From CAZESS01 sp964414415 (GTDB taxonomy: Archaea; Thermoplasmatota; E2; UBA202; DSCA01): a DNA stretch of 9,822 bases. The translations under genes were made by a program, and so were the position numbers. The notes beneath the pieces are model-generated. The model ran no database searches. It saw only the letters and a program-made list of their open reading frames with translations, and was not told the DNA's origin. The DNA lies in the NCBI GenBank assembly GCA_964414415.1, contig CAYPWJ010000034.1, positions 1 through 9,822 of the forward strand, in the 5' to 3' direction. Shown piece after piece: positions 1 through 6,454 of this stretch (position 1 is the stretch's first letter; the number at the start of each line of letters is the position of its first letter).

Positions 1-223
1 CCCAGATGGAGACCTCGCCGGCGCCGTACTGCCCCTCGGGAATCGTGCCCTCGAAGTCCATGTATTCGAGGCTGTGGTCGGCCGTCTGGATGGCCAGCCG
101 CTTCTCGCCCTGCTCCTCGGGCATCTGCTTCGGAACCGCCCATGACTTTGCCACGCTGTCCATCTCGAGTCGGAGGTCAAAATGGTGGCTGCTGGCGTCG
201 TGCTCCTGCACCACGAAGCGCAT
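1..223 (-). CDS. LigD-type 3'-phosphoesterase (PE) domain protein, 5' part only
   Basis: The first 74 codons of a minus-strand gene that leaves the window at its left edge. They match the 3'-phosphoesterase domain of bacterial LigD, which trims 3'-phosphates and 3'-ribonucleotides at DNA ends during non-homologous end joining. Visible motifs are FVVQEHD at residues 3-9, HHFDLRLE at 13-20, KSWAVPK at 26-32, DHSLEY at 49-54 and FEGTIPEGQYGAGEV at 57-71. The metal and phosphate-binding set known in Pseudomonas LigD (H42, H48, D50, R52, H84, Y88) corresponds here to H8, H14, D16, R18, H50 and Y54, all present with the same spacing. The ATG at 223 has no Shine-Dalgarno but a TATA box centred 24 nt upstream, which fits a leaderless mRNA. 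Starting directly at the PE domain suggests a stand-alone PE as in Methanocella rather than a polymerase-first LigD. The rest of the protein, and any fused ligase, cannot be seen. Confidence 0.9.
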   Translation of the reverse strand, partial: MRFVVQEHDASSHHFDLRLEMDSVAKSWAVPKQMPEEQGEKRLAIQTADHSLEYMDFEGTIPEGQYGAGEVSIW

Positions 224-242
224 GCCGTGCCAACATGGCCCG

Positions 243-252
243 CCTATAAAAG
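243..252 (-). promoter_or_regulatory. TATA box of the phosphoesterase gene
   Basis: Read on the minus strand this is CTTTTATAGG, close to the archaeal TTTAWATA box. Its centre near 247 is 24 nt from the ATG at 223. That places the transcription start on or next to the start codon and agrees with the missing Shine-Dalgarno sequence. Confidence 0.6.
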
Positions 253-266
253 GCTTCACCCGGCCA

Positions 267-296
267 CCATCGGCCGATAAACATGGCGCCATCGGC
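267..296. promoter_or_regulatory. Operator-like palindrome pair in the divergent spacer
   Basis: Two perfect 10-bp palindromes, ATCGGCCGAT (269-278) and ATGGCGCCAT (283-292), lie four bases apart between the divergent phosphoesterase and histidine kinase genes. The octamer CCATCGGC occurs at 267-274 and again at 289-296. The 22-bp offset is about two helical turns. The block sits between the two TATA boxes, where a dimeric regulator could act on either promoter. No regulator is known; this is inferred from the sequence pattern. Confidence 0.4.
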
Positions 297-309
297 GTGA
301 GCCACAAAT

Positions 310-319
310 CTTTATACAT
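310..319 (+). promoter_or_regulatory. TATA box of the histidine kinase gene
   Basis: CTTTATACAT matches the archaeal TATA consensus. Its centre near 314 predicts a transcription start near 339, leaving a leader of about 17 nt. The weak GGGA at 341-344 would be the only Shine-Dalgarno-like element inside that leader. A stronger AGGAG at 333-337 would fall just upstream of the predicted start. Confidence 0.5.
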
Positions 320-355
320 CCAGGGCCATATCAGGAGACAGGGACCAATATAACC

Positions 356-2044
356 ATGAACCTCGACGTGGCGCTCTACCTTGCACCGCTGTTCCTCGGC
401 GGGCTGATGACGCTGTCGCTGCTGGCCACGCTGTGGCCGCGGCGGCGGACGCCGACCGTGATGGTGTTCATCCATTTCCTGGCGCTCGCGGCGCTGTGGT
501 CGTTCGCCTACGCGTTTGAGCTCCTGGCGGGCACCTATGACGGCAGCCTGTTCTGGAAAAAAGTCAAATACCTGGGCATCTCGTTCATCCCGGTCCTGTG
601 GCTGACGTTCACGCTGCACTACACCGGCCGGGAACGCTGGGCGCAGCGTCGCTATGTCGCGTTGCTCTCCCTGATACCGGCGGTATGCGTTGCGGCGCTG
701 TGGACCAACCAGCTACATCACCTGTTCTACCCCGCGACCCGTGCGATGACGCTCGGGCCGTTCACCGGCGTGATAACCACCGAGGGGGCGTTTTTCTGGG
801 TGAACTCCGCCTACGCCTATCTGCTCATCGTGGCCGGCGTCGTCATCGTGCTGTATTCGGCGCTGTCGGCGCAGCGCATCTACGCCCGGCAGGCGACGCT
901 GCTGTCGGCGGGTATCCTGATGCCGCTGGCCGCCAACGTATGCTACGTGTTCGGCAGATGCCCGTTCCCGTTCGACTACGACCTGACGCCGTCGATGTTC
1001 GTCGCCGCCGGGCTGGCTATATGGTGGAGCATGTTCCGGCTGCGGTTCCTCGACGTGGCCCCCATCGCCCGGGAGACCCTGATGGAAAACATCGACGACG
1101 CGATCCTGGTGCTCGACAGGGACAACAAAATCGTGGACGTCAACCCCGCCGCCCGGGACCTGATGGAGCAGAAGCTCTACCGGTCGCCGGGCACACGGGT
1201 CATCGGCACCCCAATCGAGACGTTTTTCCCGCATCGGCCCGGCCTGGTGGAGCAGTACCGCAGCGCCAGAGACGCCCGAGGGGAAATCCAGCTCCACGTG
1301 GATGGGGAACAGCGGTGGTACGACGTCACCATCTCGCCCCTCCACACCGCGACCGGGCGCTACGTCGGACGCGTCGTCAGCCTCCGGGACGTCACGGAGC
1401 GGAAGCGAGCCGAGGACCGCATCTCCCGTCTTAACGACAGCCTTCGGCTCATCAACAAGATCATGCGCCATGACATCCTCAACCACGTCCAGATATCCTC
1501 AAGCGCCCTCGAGCTCAACAGAGAGGAGGAGGACGAGGAGCTGTACGACAGGGCGGTCACCCATCTTAGCCAGGCCGTCGACGTCATCAGCCGGATGCGC
1601 GAGCTCGAGCAGCTGATCGCCGCCGGCGGTCAGCTCGAGCGGTACAGCGTCAGCGAGGTCGCCCGGTCGGTGCTCGACGACCACGACGTCCAGGGTGCCG
1701 TCGAGGGTGACTGCACCGTGATGGCGGACGAAGCACTGCATTCGGTCCTCGACAACCTGGTCGGCAACGCCGTCATCCACGGCACCGCCGATACGGTCAC
1801 CGTGTCCATGCAGGAGGTCGAGGACGGGTGCATCGTCCGGGTCGCCGACAACGGCAGCGGCATCCCCGACACAATAAAGCAGCGGGTGTTCGAAGAACGC
1901 TTCAGCCACGGGAGCACCGCAGGCACAGGCCTCGGGCTGTACCTGGTCCGGCAGACCATGGAGCGGTACGGCGGCACCGTCGACATCGAGGACAACCAGC
2001 CGCACGGAGCGGTCGTCGTCCTCCGGTTTCCCTCCGCTCCTTAG
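356..2044 (+). CDS. Membrane sensor histidine kinase (7TM - PAS - HisKA - HATPase)
   Basis: A 562-residue sensor kinase. Residues 1-230 form about seven hydrophobic segments of the type called the histidine-kinase N-terminal 7TM region. A PAS domain spans about 241-350, with DAILVLDRDNKIVDVNPAA at 248-266. The dimerisation and phosphoacceptor helix has MRHDILNH at 370-377, so H372 is the likely phosphorylated residue. The ATPase domain has an N-box around N467 and N471, DNGSGIP at 498-504 and GTGLGL at 523-528, all intact, so the kinase should be active. The protein would sit in the membrane and pass an unknown signal, possibly sensed by the 7TM or PAS part, to a response regulator. No receiver-domain gene lies in the window, so it appears to be an orphan. 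It is divergent from the phosphoesterase gene. The ATG at 356 follows a TATA box at 310-319. Confidence 0.93.
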   Translation: MNLDVALYLAPLFLGGLMTLSLLATLWPRRRTPTVMVFIHFLALAALWSFAYAFELLAGTYDGSLFWKKVKYLGISFIPVLWLTFTLHYTGRERWAQRRYVALLSLIPAVCVAALWTNQLHHLFYPATRAMTLGPFTGVITTEGAFFWVNSAYAYLLIVAGVVIVLYSALSAQRIYARQATLLSAGILMPLAANVCYVFGRCPFPFDYDLTPSMFVAAGLAIWWSMFRLRFLDVAPIARETLMENIDDAILVLDRDNKIVDVNPAARDLMEQKLYRSPGTRVIGTPIETFFPHRPGLVEQYRSARDARGEIQLHVDGEQRWYDVTISPLHTATGRYVGRVVSLRDVTERKRAEDRISRLNDSLRLINKIMRHDILNHVQISSSALELNREEEDEELYDRAVTHLSQAVDVISRMRELEQLIAAGGQLERYSVSEVARSVLDDHDVQGAVEGDCTVMADEALHSVLDNLVGNAVIHGTADTVTVSMQEVEDGCIVRVADNGSGIPDTIKQRVFEERFSHGSTAGTGLGLYLVRQTMERYGGTVDIEDNQPHGAVVVLRFPSAP

Positions 2045-2054
2045 ACGGCAAACC

Positions 2055-2063
2055 TTTTTCTAT
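2055..2063 (+). promoter_or_regulatory. T-tract after the kinase; possible TATA element of the zinc-finger gene
   Basis: TTTTTCTAT lies 11 nt past the kinase stop codon inside a pyrimidine-rich stretch (2055-2082). The T5 run could end the kinase transcript, since archaeal termination uses T-tracts. Its centre is also 25 nt before the ATG at 2084, so it could be a weak TATA box for a leaderless small mRNA. The sequence does not decide between the two. Confidence 0.3.
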
Positions 2064-2083
2064 CCCTCCTTGCTTCCTTTTCC

Positions 2084-2224
2084 ATGGAGATGGCAGGGCT
2101 CTGCGCCATATGCGGCCAGCCGGGCGCGATGCACACCTGCAGCCTCTGCGGTCGGAACGTCTGCGCGCAGCACTATGATGCGGCGCACGGCGTCTGCACC
2201 TCATGCATGCAGGGGAAACGGTAA
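2084..2224 (+). CDS. Small AN1-like zinc-finger protein (46 aa)
   Basis: A 46-codon gene, ATG to TAA, made almost wholly of a metal-binding pattern: C7-x2-C10-x8-C19-x2-C22-x4-C27-x2-H30-x4-H35-x2-C38-x2-C41. This is close to the AN1/HIT type of cross-brace zinc finger and gives enough ligands for two zinc ions. So many regularly spaced Cys and His residues would be very unlikely in a random frame. It lies 39 nt after the kinase stop and 35 nt before ribH. No Shine-Dalgarno is visible; the mRNA may be leaderless or be read through from the kinase. The biological role is unknown. Fingers of this kind usually bind protein or nucleic acid, but nothing here names the partner. Confidence 0.75.
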   Translation: MEMAGLCAICGQPGAMHTCSLCGRNVCAQHYDAAHGVCTSCMQGKR

Positions 2225-2231
2225 GCAAAAC

Positions 2232-2239
2232 AATATAAA
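2232..2239 (+). promoter_or_regulatory. TATA box of ribH
   Basis: AATATAAA is centred 24-25 nt before the ATG at 2260, the spacing expected when transcription starts at the start codon. No Shine-Dalgarno precedes that ATG, so the element supports this start. Confidence 0.6.
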
Positions 2240-2259
2240 CAGCGAGCCAATATCGGGGT

Positions 2260-2706
2260 ATGCGAAGCGAAAACGAGGGCAGCGAGGTCATCAAGCTGGG
2301 CTTTGTGGTCTCAGAGTTCCACTACGACATCACCATGATGATGATGGAACGCGCCCGCGAGCATGCACATTTTCTGGGCGCCGACGTCGTCAAAGTCGTC
2401 CGAGTCCCCGGCGTCTACGACATGGGCCTGGCGGTCAAGCGGCTCCTGCAGAGCATGAACATCGACGGCGTCGTCACCATCGGCGCGGTCATCGAGGGTG
2501 AGACGGAGCACGACGACATCGTCATGCAGCAGGCCTCCCGAAAAATCACCGACCTCTCCATCGAATACGAAAAGCCCGTCGGCCTCGGCATCACCGGCCC
2601 CGGCATGAGCCGGCTGCAGGCAGAGGAACGCATCGAGCGAGCCAAGGCAGCCGTCGAAAGCGTCGTCAAGATGCACAAGAGACTCCACCATGAGGAAGCT
2701 TCTTGA
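2260..2706 (+). CDS. ribH: 6,7-dimethyl-8-ribityllumazine synthase (archaeal RibH)
   Basis: A 148-residue protein that condenses 5-amino-6-ribitylaminouracil with 3,4-dihydroxy-2-butanone 4-phosphate to lumazine, the penultimate step of riboflavin synthesis, probably as a cytoplasmic multimer. Family marks are LGFVVSEFHYDIT (13-25, substrate pyrimidine side), RVPGVYDM (48-55) and GAVIEGETEHDDIV (75-88), in which H84 matches the catalytic histidine. GITGPGMSRLQAEERIERAK (110-129) is the typical C-terminal segment. Length is normal for the archaeal form. The start at 2260 is supported by the TATA box 24-25 nt upstream; residues 1-10 are polar and probably a flexible extension. The end overlaps the next gene by 17 nt, so the two are probably cotranscribed and translationally coupled. 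Riboflavin also feeds F420-type deazaflavin metabolism in methanogens through shared precursors. Confidence 0.95.
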   Translation: MRSENEGSEVIKLGFVVSEFHYDITMMMMERAREHAHFLGADVVKVVRVPGVYDMGLAVKRLLQSMNIDGVVTIGAVIEGETEHDDIVMQQASRKITDLSIEYEKPVGLGITGPGMSRLQAEERIERAKAAVESVVKMHKRLHHEEAS

Positions 2707-3433
2707 CGGCAAAACCGCCCTGATAACCGGTGCATCCCGGGGCATCGGCCGGGCCACCGCCGTCACGTTCGCCCGCGAAGGCGCCTTTATCGGCGTCAAC
2801 TACCGCAACAGCGACAGCGCCGCCAACGAGACGCTCAAGTCGGTGCAACAGTACAGCGACGGCATGCTCCTCCAGGCCGACGTCTCCCAGGAGGACGAGA
2901 TCAAAGACATGATAGAACAGTTGGCCGACGAGCGAGACAGCATCGATATCGTCGTCAACAACGCCGGCATCTACAAGCGCGCAACCATCGACGACAAGAC
3001 GGCAGGGGACTGGCAGCGCGTCATCGACGTCAACCTCACCGGCTGCTTCCTCGTCGCCAAGCACGCGCTACCCCATGTGCCGGACGGCGGACGCCTCATC
3101 TTCATCTCGTCGCAGCGCGGGTTCAAGGGCTCGCCGCACGGCGCCGACTACGCGGCCAGCAAAGCCGGCGTCCTCGGCCTTATGAGAAGCCTCGCCCGGG
3201 AGCTCGCCAAGCGAAACATAACGTCGAATGCGGTGGCGCCGGGCACCGTCGACACCGACATGATATCAGGGCTGTCCGGCGAGCGCCGGAAGAAATACGT
3301 CAGGCGTATCCCGATGAAGCGTCTCGGCAGACCGGAGGAAATCGCCGACGCCTGCCTCTATCTCGCCTCCGACATGGCGAGCTACGTCACCGGGGAGACC
3401 ATCAACGTCAACGGCGGACTGTACATCCATTGA
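2690..3433 (+). CDS. SDR-family NAD(P)-dependent oxidoreductase
   Basis: A 247-residue classical short-chain dehydrogenase/reductase. It has the cofactor loop TGASRGIG (13-20), NNAG (90-93), the structural N115, the catalytic serine in ISSQRG (139-144), and Y154 and K158 in YAASK. R39 after strand 2 would suit NADP(H), though this is only suggestive. The C-terminal VTGETINVNGG (233-243) is typical of FabG and glucose-1-dehydrogenase-like members. The substrate cannot be read from the sequence: a 3-oxoacyl reductase, a sugar dehydrogenase or a cofactor-pathway reductase are all possible. The ATG at 2690 lies inside ribH in another frame, giving a 17-nt overlap that suggests translational coupling. 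A role linked to riboflavin metabolism is a guess from position only. T-tracts after the stop probably end the transcript. Confidence 0.9.
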   Translation: MRKLLDGKTALITGASRGIGRATAVTFAREGAFIGVNYRNSDSAANETLKSVQQYSDGMLLQADVSQEDEIKDMIEQLADERDSIDIVVNNAGIYKRATIDDKTAGDWQRVIDVNLTGCFLVAKHALPHVPDGGRLIFISSQRGFKGSPHGADYAASKAGVLGLMRSLARELAKRNITSNAVAPGTVDTDMISGLSGERRKKYVRRIPMKRLGRPEEIADACLYLASDMASYVTGETINVNGGLYIH

Positions 3434-3436
3434 GCC

Positions 3437-3486
3437 TTTTTAGGAAAAACGTTCACGAAAAAAGACAATGCCTCTTTTTGAAAAAG
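3437..3486 (+). terminator. T-tract terminator region after the ribH-SDR pair
   Basis: T5 runs at 3437-3441 and 3475-3479 lie just past the SDR stop. The second is part of CTTTTTGAAAAAG (3474-3486), a 6-bp inverted repeat around one base. T-tracts of this kind end transcription in archaea. The exact 3' end is not determined. Confidence 0.45.
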
Positions 3487-3547
3487 CTGCACCGGAACAT
3501 GTAGAAAACTACTTACAGCGTCGCCAGATAATGCCCTGTAGCCGATA

Positions 3548-3555
3548 GAGGAGAG
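3548..3555 (+). promoter_or_regulatory. Shine-Dalgarno of the glycosyltransferase gene
   Basis: GAGGAGAG, with its GGAG core at 3550-3553, lies five bases before the ATG at 3559. It fixes the start and shows that this mRNA has a leader. The matching promoter is unclear; AAAACTACTTA around 3505-3515 is only a weak TATA candidate. Confidence 0.7.
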
Positions 3556-3558
3556 AGC

Positions 3559-4689
3559 ATGGACATCGCATGGTTCACCGACACCTGGCTCCCGACGCGG
3601 GACGGCGTCGTCACCTCGCTGCAGAGCTTCAAACATGAGCTCGAACGGCGCGGCCACCAGGTATACCTCTTCGCGCCGGGCACAGAAAACCGGGATGAGC
3701 CCGGTGAAAACATTTTTTATTATAAGGGCCGGACCTTTCGGGGTTACCCGGGCTACCGCGTCCCGCCGCTGCGGTCGCTGCTAAAGAGGCGGACGGAGCG
3801 CCGCATCGACGCGATGCAGCCCGACGTCATCCATTCACACGGCCCGGCCGTCATGGGCATCCATGCAGTCAAGGCAGCACGTCATAGCAACGCGCCGTTG
3901 CTGTTCACCTACCATACCATGCTCCAGGACTCCCTGCATTTCGTCACCACGTCGCCGCTCGCGCAGGCCATCGTCGGGCGGCTGCTCCCCGTATGGCTCC
4001 GGTGGTACTTCCGCCGCTGCCAGGGCATCATCGCTCCAAGCCACGCCGCAGCCCGGGAGATCAGCCACTATGCCGAGGTGCCCATCGAAGTCATCCCGAC
4101 CGGGATCAACCTCGAGTGCTTCCAGCAGGCAGACGGAGCCTTGATACGGCAGCGACATGACCTCCATGGGCCGGTTGTCCTACACGTCGGCCGCATCGTC
4201 CAGGAGAAAAACCTCGACCTGCTCATCCAGGCGGCGCCGCATGTCCTCAAAGAAGCGTCGGATGCCACGTTCGTCGTCGTCGGCGACGGGCCCTACGCCG
4301 ATGTGGTGCAGCAGCACGTCGAGCAGGAGGACCTGACAGACAGCTTCCTGTTCACCGGTTTCATCCCCGACGATGAATTGCCCGGGTACTATGCAGCGGC
4401 GGACGTCTTCGCGTTTCCCTCCACATATGAAACGCAGGGCATCGTCGCCGTCGAAGCCATGGCCACGGGCACGCCGGTCGTCGCCGCCGCAGCGCGCTCC
4501 CTCCCCGAGCTCATCGACGATGGCGAAAACGGCTTCCTGTTCCAGTCCGGCAGCCCGCAGGCGCTCGCCGACGGCATCATCGAGGCCATGGATGCCGACG
4601 TCGCCGCTGCGGCACGGCAGACAGCGGAAGAGTTCTCACGGAATCGATGCACCGACCGCCTCATCAGGTATTACGAGCGGTTTCTATGA
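3559..4689 (+). CDS. GT4-family glycosyltransferase (GT-B fold)
   Basis: A 376-residue retaining glycosyltransferase of the GT4 family. The N-terminal acceptor domain starts with IAWFTDTWLPTRDGVVTSL (3-21), the glycine-turn and helix typical of this group, and includes DVIHSHGP (89-96). The donor domain has HVGRIVQEKNLD (209-220) with R212 and K217 as likely phosphate ligands, VVGDGP (240-245), and the E-x7-E motif with E291 and E299 in ETQGIVAVEA. It resembles enzymes that add hexose to lipid acceptors, such as diacylglycerol glucosyltransferases and PimB-like mannosyltransferases, so a membrane glycolipid role is plausible. The real acceptor and donor are unknown. There is no transmembrane anchor; binding to the inner membrane face through the basic, aromatic-rich 141-153 region is possible. 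Its stop overlaps the pcc1 start (ATGA). Confidence 0.92.
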   Translation: MDIAWFTDTWLPTRDGVVTSLQSFKHELERRGHQVYLFAPGTENRDEPGENIFYYKGRTFRGYPGYRVPPLRSLLKRRTERRIDAMQPDVIHSHGPAVMGIHAVKAARHSNAPLLFTYHTMLQDSLHFVTTSPLAQAIVGRLLPVWLRWYFRRCQGIIAPSHAAAREISHYAEVPIEVIPTGINLECFQQADGALIRQRHDLHGPVVLHVGRIVQEKNLDLLIQAAPHVLKEASDATFVVVGDGPYADVVQQHVEQEDLTDSFLFTGFIPDDELPGYYAAADVFAFPSTYETQGIVAVEAMATGTPVVAAAARSLPELIDDGENGFLFQSGSPQALADGIIEAMDADVAAAARQTAEEFSRNRCTDRLIRYYERFL

Positions 4690-4913
4690 CCGTGGAATGC
4701 ACGTTCACCCTTGAGTACGACACGCCCGATGAGGCACGGGCGATAGCCGCATCGCTGCAGCCGGACAGCCAGGGCTACCTTGAACTGACGATACAGGGAT
4801 GCACCGTGACAGCCGTCGCCCGCGCTGCAACGGTGCCCTCGCTGCTGCACACCGTCAACGACTTCCTGTCCTGCCTCAGCGTCGCGGAGAAGATAGGGAA
4901 AGGATTAAAATAA
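4686..4913 (+). CDS. pcc1: KEOPS complex subunit Pcc1
   Basis: A 75-residue protein matching Pcc1, the small dimerising subunit of KEOPS. KEOPS, with Kae1, Bud32 and Cgi121, makes N6-threonylcarbamoyladenosine at position 37 of ANN-decoding tRNAs. The pattern is a short beta-beta strand region (ECTFTLEYDTPDEARAIAASL, in part), a second strand set around LELTIQGCTVTAVARA (32-47, in part), and a long C-terminal helix with LLHTVNDFLSCLSVAEKIG, as in known Pcc1 proteins. I chose the ATG at 4686, inside the preceding stop codon (ATGA overlap), over an in-frame ATG at 4647. The earlier start would add 13 residues unlike the family and a longer overlap. Coupling to a glycosyltransferase gene has no obvious functional logic. 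The other KEOPS genes are not in the window. Confidence 0.88.
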   Translation: MTVECTFTLEYDTPDEARAIAASLQPDSQGYLELTIQGCTVTAVARAATVPSLLHTVNDFLSCLSVAEKIGKGLK

Positions 4914-4916
4914 ATA
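4905..4916 (+). promoter_or_regulatory. TATA box of serS
   Basis: TTAAAATAAATA overlaps the last codons and stop of pcc1. The TTAAAATA part is centred about 24 nt before the serS ATG at 4932. No Shine-Dalgarno lies between them, so serS is predicted to be leaderless and separately transcribed. Confidence 0.55.
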
Positions 4917-4931
4917 CGCTGCTATGGCGCT

Positions 4932-6440
4932 ATGCACTTCGACCTCATATGCAGCTTTACGCTGAGTAAGCCCGTCGAACAGCGCGACGACGTCGAAGCG
5001 TTCCTCGCCGGCTTTGTCGAGGAGGCCAACGAGGAGCTTTTGCAGCGCGGCGCACACGAATGCGGTCCTGACATCGTGGACTGGACGCTGCACGATGAGG
5101 CGATAGACATGCGCATCGTCTCCACTGACAACGTCCGCAGCCACGAAGGAGCGTTGCGCATCAAAAAAGCGCTGGCCCGGGAGCTCGGCCGCCGGTTCCA
5201 CATCGGCATCCGAGATCTTTTGCTCCGGCGCTACGTCATCACGATGGAACTCGACCCGGCACCCCGGCATGACATATCGATTCCCTTCGCCACGCTTGAC
5301 ATCGACGGCGCAACGGCGCGGATGGTCATCGAAGACCAGGAGGAGGCGTTTCTCCGTGAGAACTACGTCGACCGGATGGTCAACGTGGTGCAGGAAAAAG
5401 CCTCGATGCATCAATACGAGGGCAAAAAAGAACACTGGGAGCAGCTCTGGCGCTCCCCGGAGAAGGAGCCCGTCTGGCACCGGGATCCGTCGGAGGAGAT
5501 GCAGCAGCGCGGCTGGATAACGCTCGGGGAGACGAAGGGTAAATGGTTCTATTTTCCGCCGGCGGCGGCGATCATGCGCACGCTGGAGCGATTGGCCATC
5601 GATGAAGTCATCAGGCCGCTTGGCTTCAGCGAGGTCGTCGAGCCGATGCACGTTGCGCTTGACACGTGGCTGTCCACCGGGCACCTGGAGGGCATGCCCC
5701 AGGAGATGTACTATACCTGCGAGCCGGCGACCCGCGACGCCAACGTATGGGAGCGCTTCGTCGACCTCGTCAAGATAACCCGTGAGATACCGACCGGGGA
5801 ACTGCAACGCAACCTCAAAGACGTCCGGGCTGGTGTCTGCTACGCGCAGTGCCCGAACATCTACGCCGCGATGGCCGGCAAAACCATCGCCGACGGCTCG
5901 CTGCCGGTGCTGCTGTTCGACCGGTCGGTACCGAGCAACCGCTACGAGTCCGGCGGCCGGCATGGCATCGAGCGTGTCGACGAGTTCCACCGCATCGAGA
6001 TCCTCTACATCGGGACCCGAGAGCAGCTGCTCGATGTGCGCGACGAGCTGATTGAGCGCTACCGCCACGTCTTCAGCGATGTGCTCGACCTGGAATGGCG
6101 GATGGCCAGGGTAGCCCCGTTCTATCTGCAGCAGGCCGGCATCCGCGGCGACGCTGCAGCAGATCAGGGCACCGTCGACTTCGAGGTCTGGCTGCCGTAT
6201 CGCGGTGACCGCAGCGAGGAGTGGCTGGAGATACAGAACATCTCCATCGTCGGCGACAAGTACACCGAGGCGTTCAACGTCAAGGGACAAACCGCGGAGC
6301 TGTGGTCTGGCTGCAGCGGCATCGGGCTGGAGCGATGGATGGTGGCTTTCCTGGCGCAGAAGGGGCTGGACCTGGATGGATGGCCTGAGAGCTTCAGGCA
6401 GTACCTGCCGGAGCTCCCCGACATGCCGACGTTCCTCTGA
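4932..6440 (+). CDS. serS: Type-2 (methanogen-type) serine--tRNA ligase
   Basis: A 502-residue cytoplasmic enzyme that charges tRNA-Ser, and tRNA-Sec where present, with serine. It belongs to the rare zinc-dependent SerRS class known almost only from methanogens, not the common type with a long coiled-coil arm. The N-terminal tRNA-binding domain is about 1-165 and the class II catalytic core follows. In Methanosarcina barkeri zinc is held by C306, E355 and C461. Here C307 (YAQCPN), E356 (FHRIEI) and C461 (SGCSGIGLERW) take these places. Motif 2 is around 349-361 and motif 3 around 459-470. Length is normal. The ATG at 4932 is preceded by a TATA box at the leaderless distance; a nearby ATG at 4924 is in another frame. 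It follows pcc1 by 18 nt but appears to have its own promoter. Confidence 0.96.
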   Translation: MHFDLICSFTLSKPVEQRDDVEAFLAGFVEEANEELLQRGAHECGPDIVDWTLHDEAIDMRIVSTDNVRSHEGALRIKKALARELGRRFHIGIRDLLLRRYVITMELDPAPRHDISIPFATLDIDGATARMVIEDQEEAFLRENYVDRMVNVVQEKASMHQYEGKKEHWEQLWRSPEKEPVWHRDPSEEMQQRGWITLGETKGKWFYFPPAAAIMRTLERLAIDEVIRPLGFSEVVEPMHVALDTWLSTGHLEGMPQEMYYTCEPATRDANVWERFVDLVKITREIPTGELQRNLKDVRAGVCYAQCPNIYAAMAGKTIADGSLPVLLFDRSVPSNRYESGGRHGIERVDEFHRIEILYIGTREQLLDVRDELIERYRHVFSDVLDLEWRMARVAPFYLQQAGIRGDAAADQGTVDFEVWLPYRGDRSEEWLEIQNISIVGDKYTEAFNVKGQTAELWSGCSGIGLERWMVAFLAQKGLDLDGWPESFRQYLPELPDMPTFL

Positions 6441-6446
6441 GGAACA

Positions 6447-6454
6447 TTTATATA
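6447..6454 (+). promoter_or_regulatory. TATA box of the CorB-type gene
   Basis: TTTATATA, a near-perfect archaeal TATA box, starts seven bases after the serS stop. Its centre predicts a transcription start near 6475, giving a leader of about 11 nt before the ATG at 6486. The CGGAGA at 6472-6477 could serve as Shine-Dalgarno if the start falls slightly earlier. GTTATAAC at 6465-6472 is a second AT-rich palindrome but lies too close to the ATG to be its TATA box. Confidence 0.65.

Noticed and set aside
6..353. A plus-strand frame across the left edge
   Set aside because: It runs antisense through the phosphoesterase coding region, whose active-site residues are intact on the minus strand, and then through the promoter spacer.
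713..1486. A 257-codon minus-strand frame and an 278-codon plus frame inside the histidine kinase
   Set aside because: Both are out-of-frame readings of the kinase gene with Arg/Pro or Asp/Val-rich low-complexity composition and no domain.
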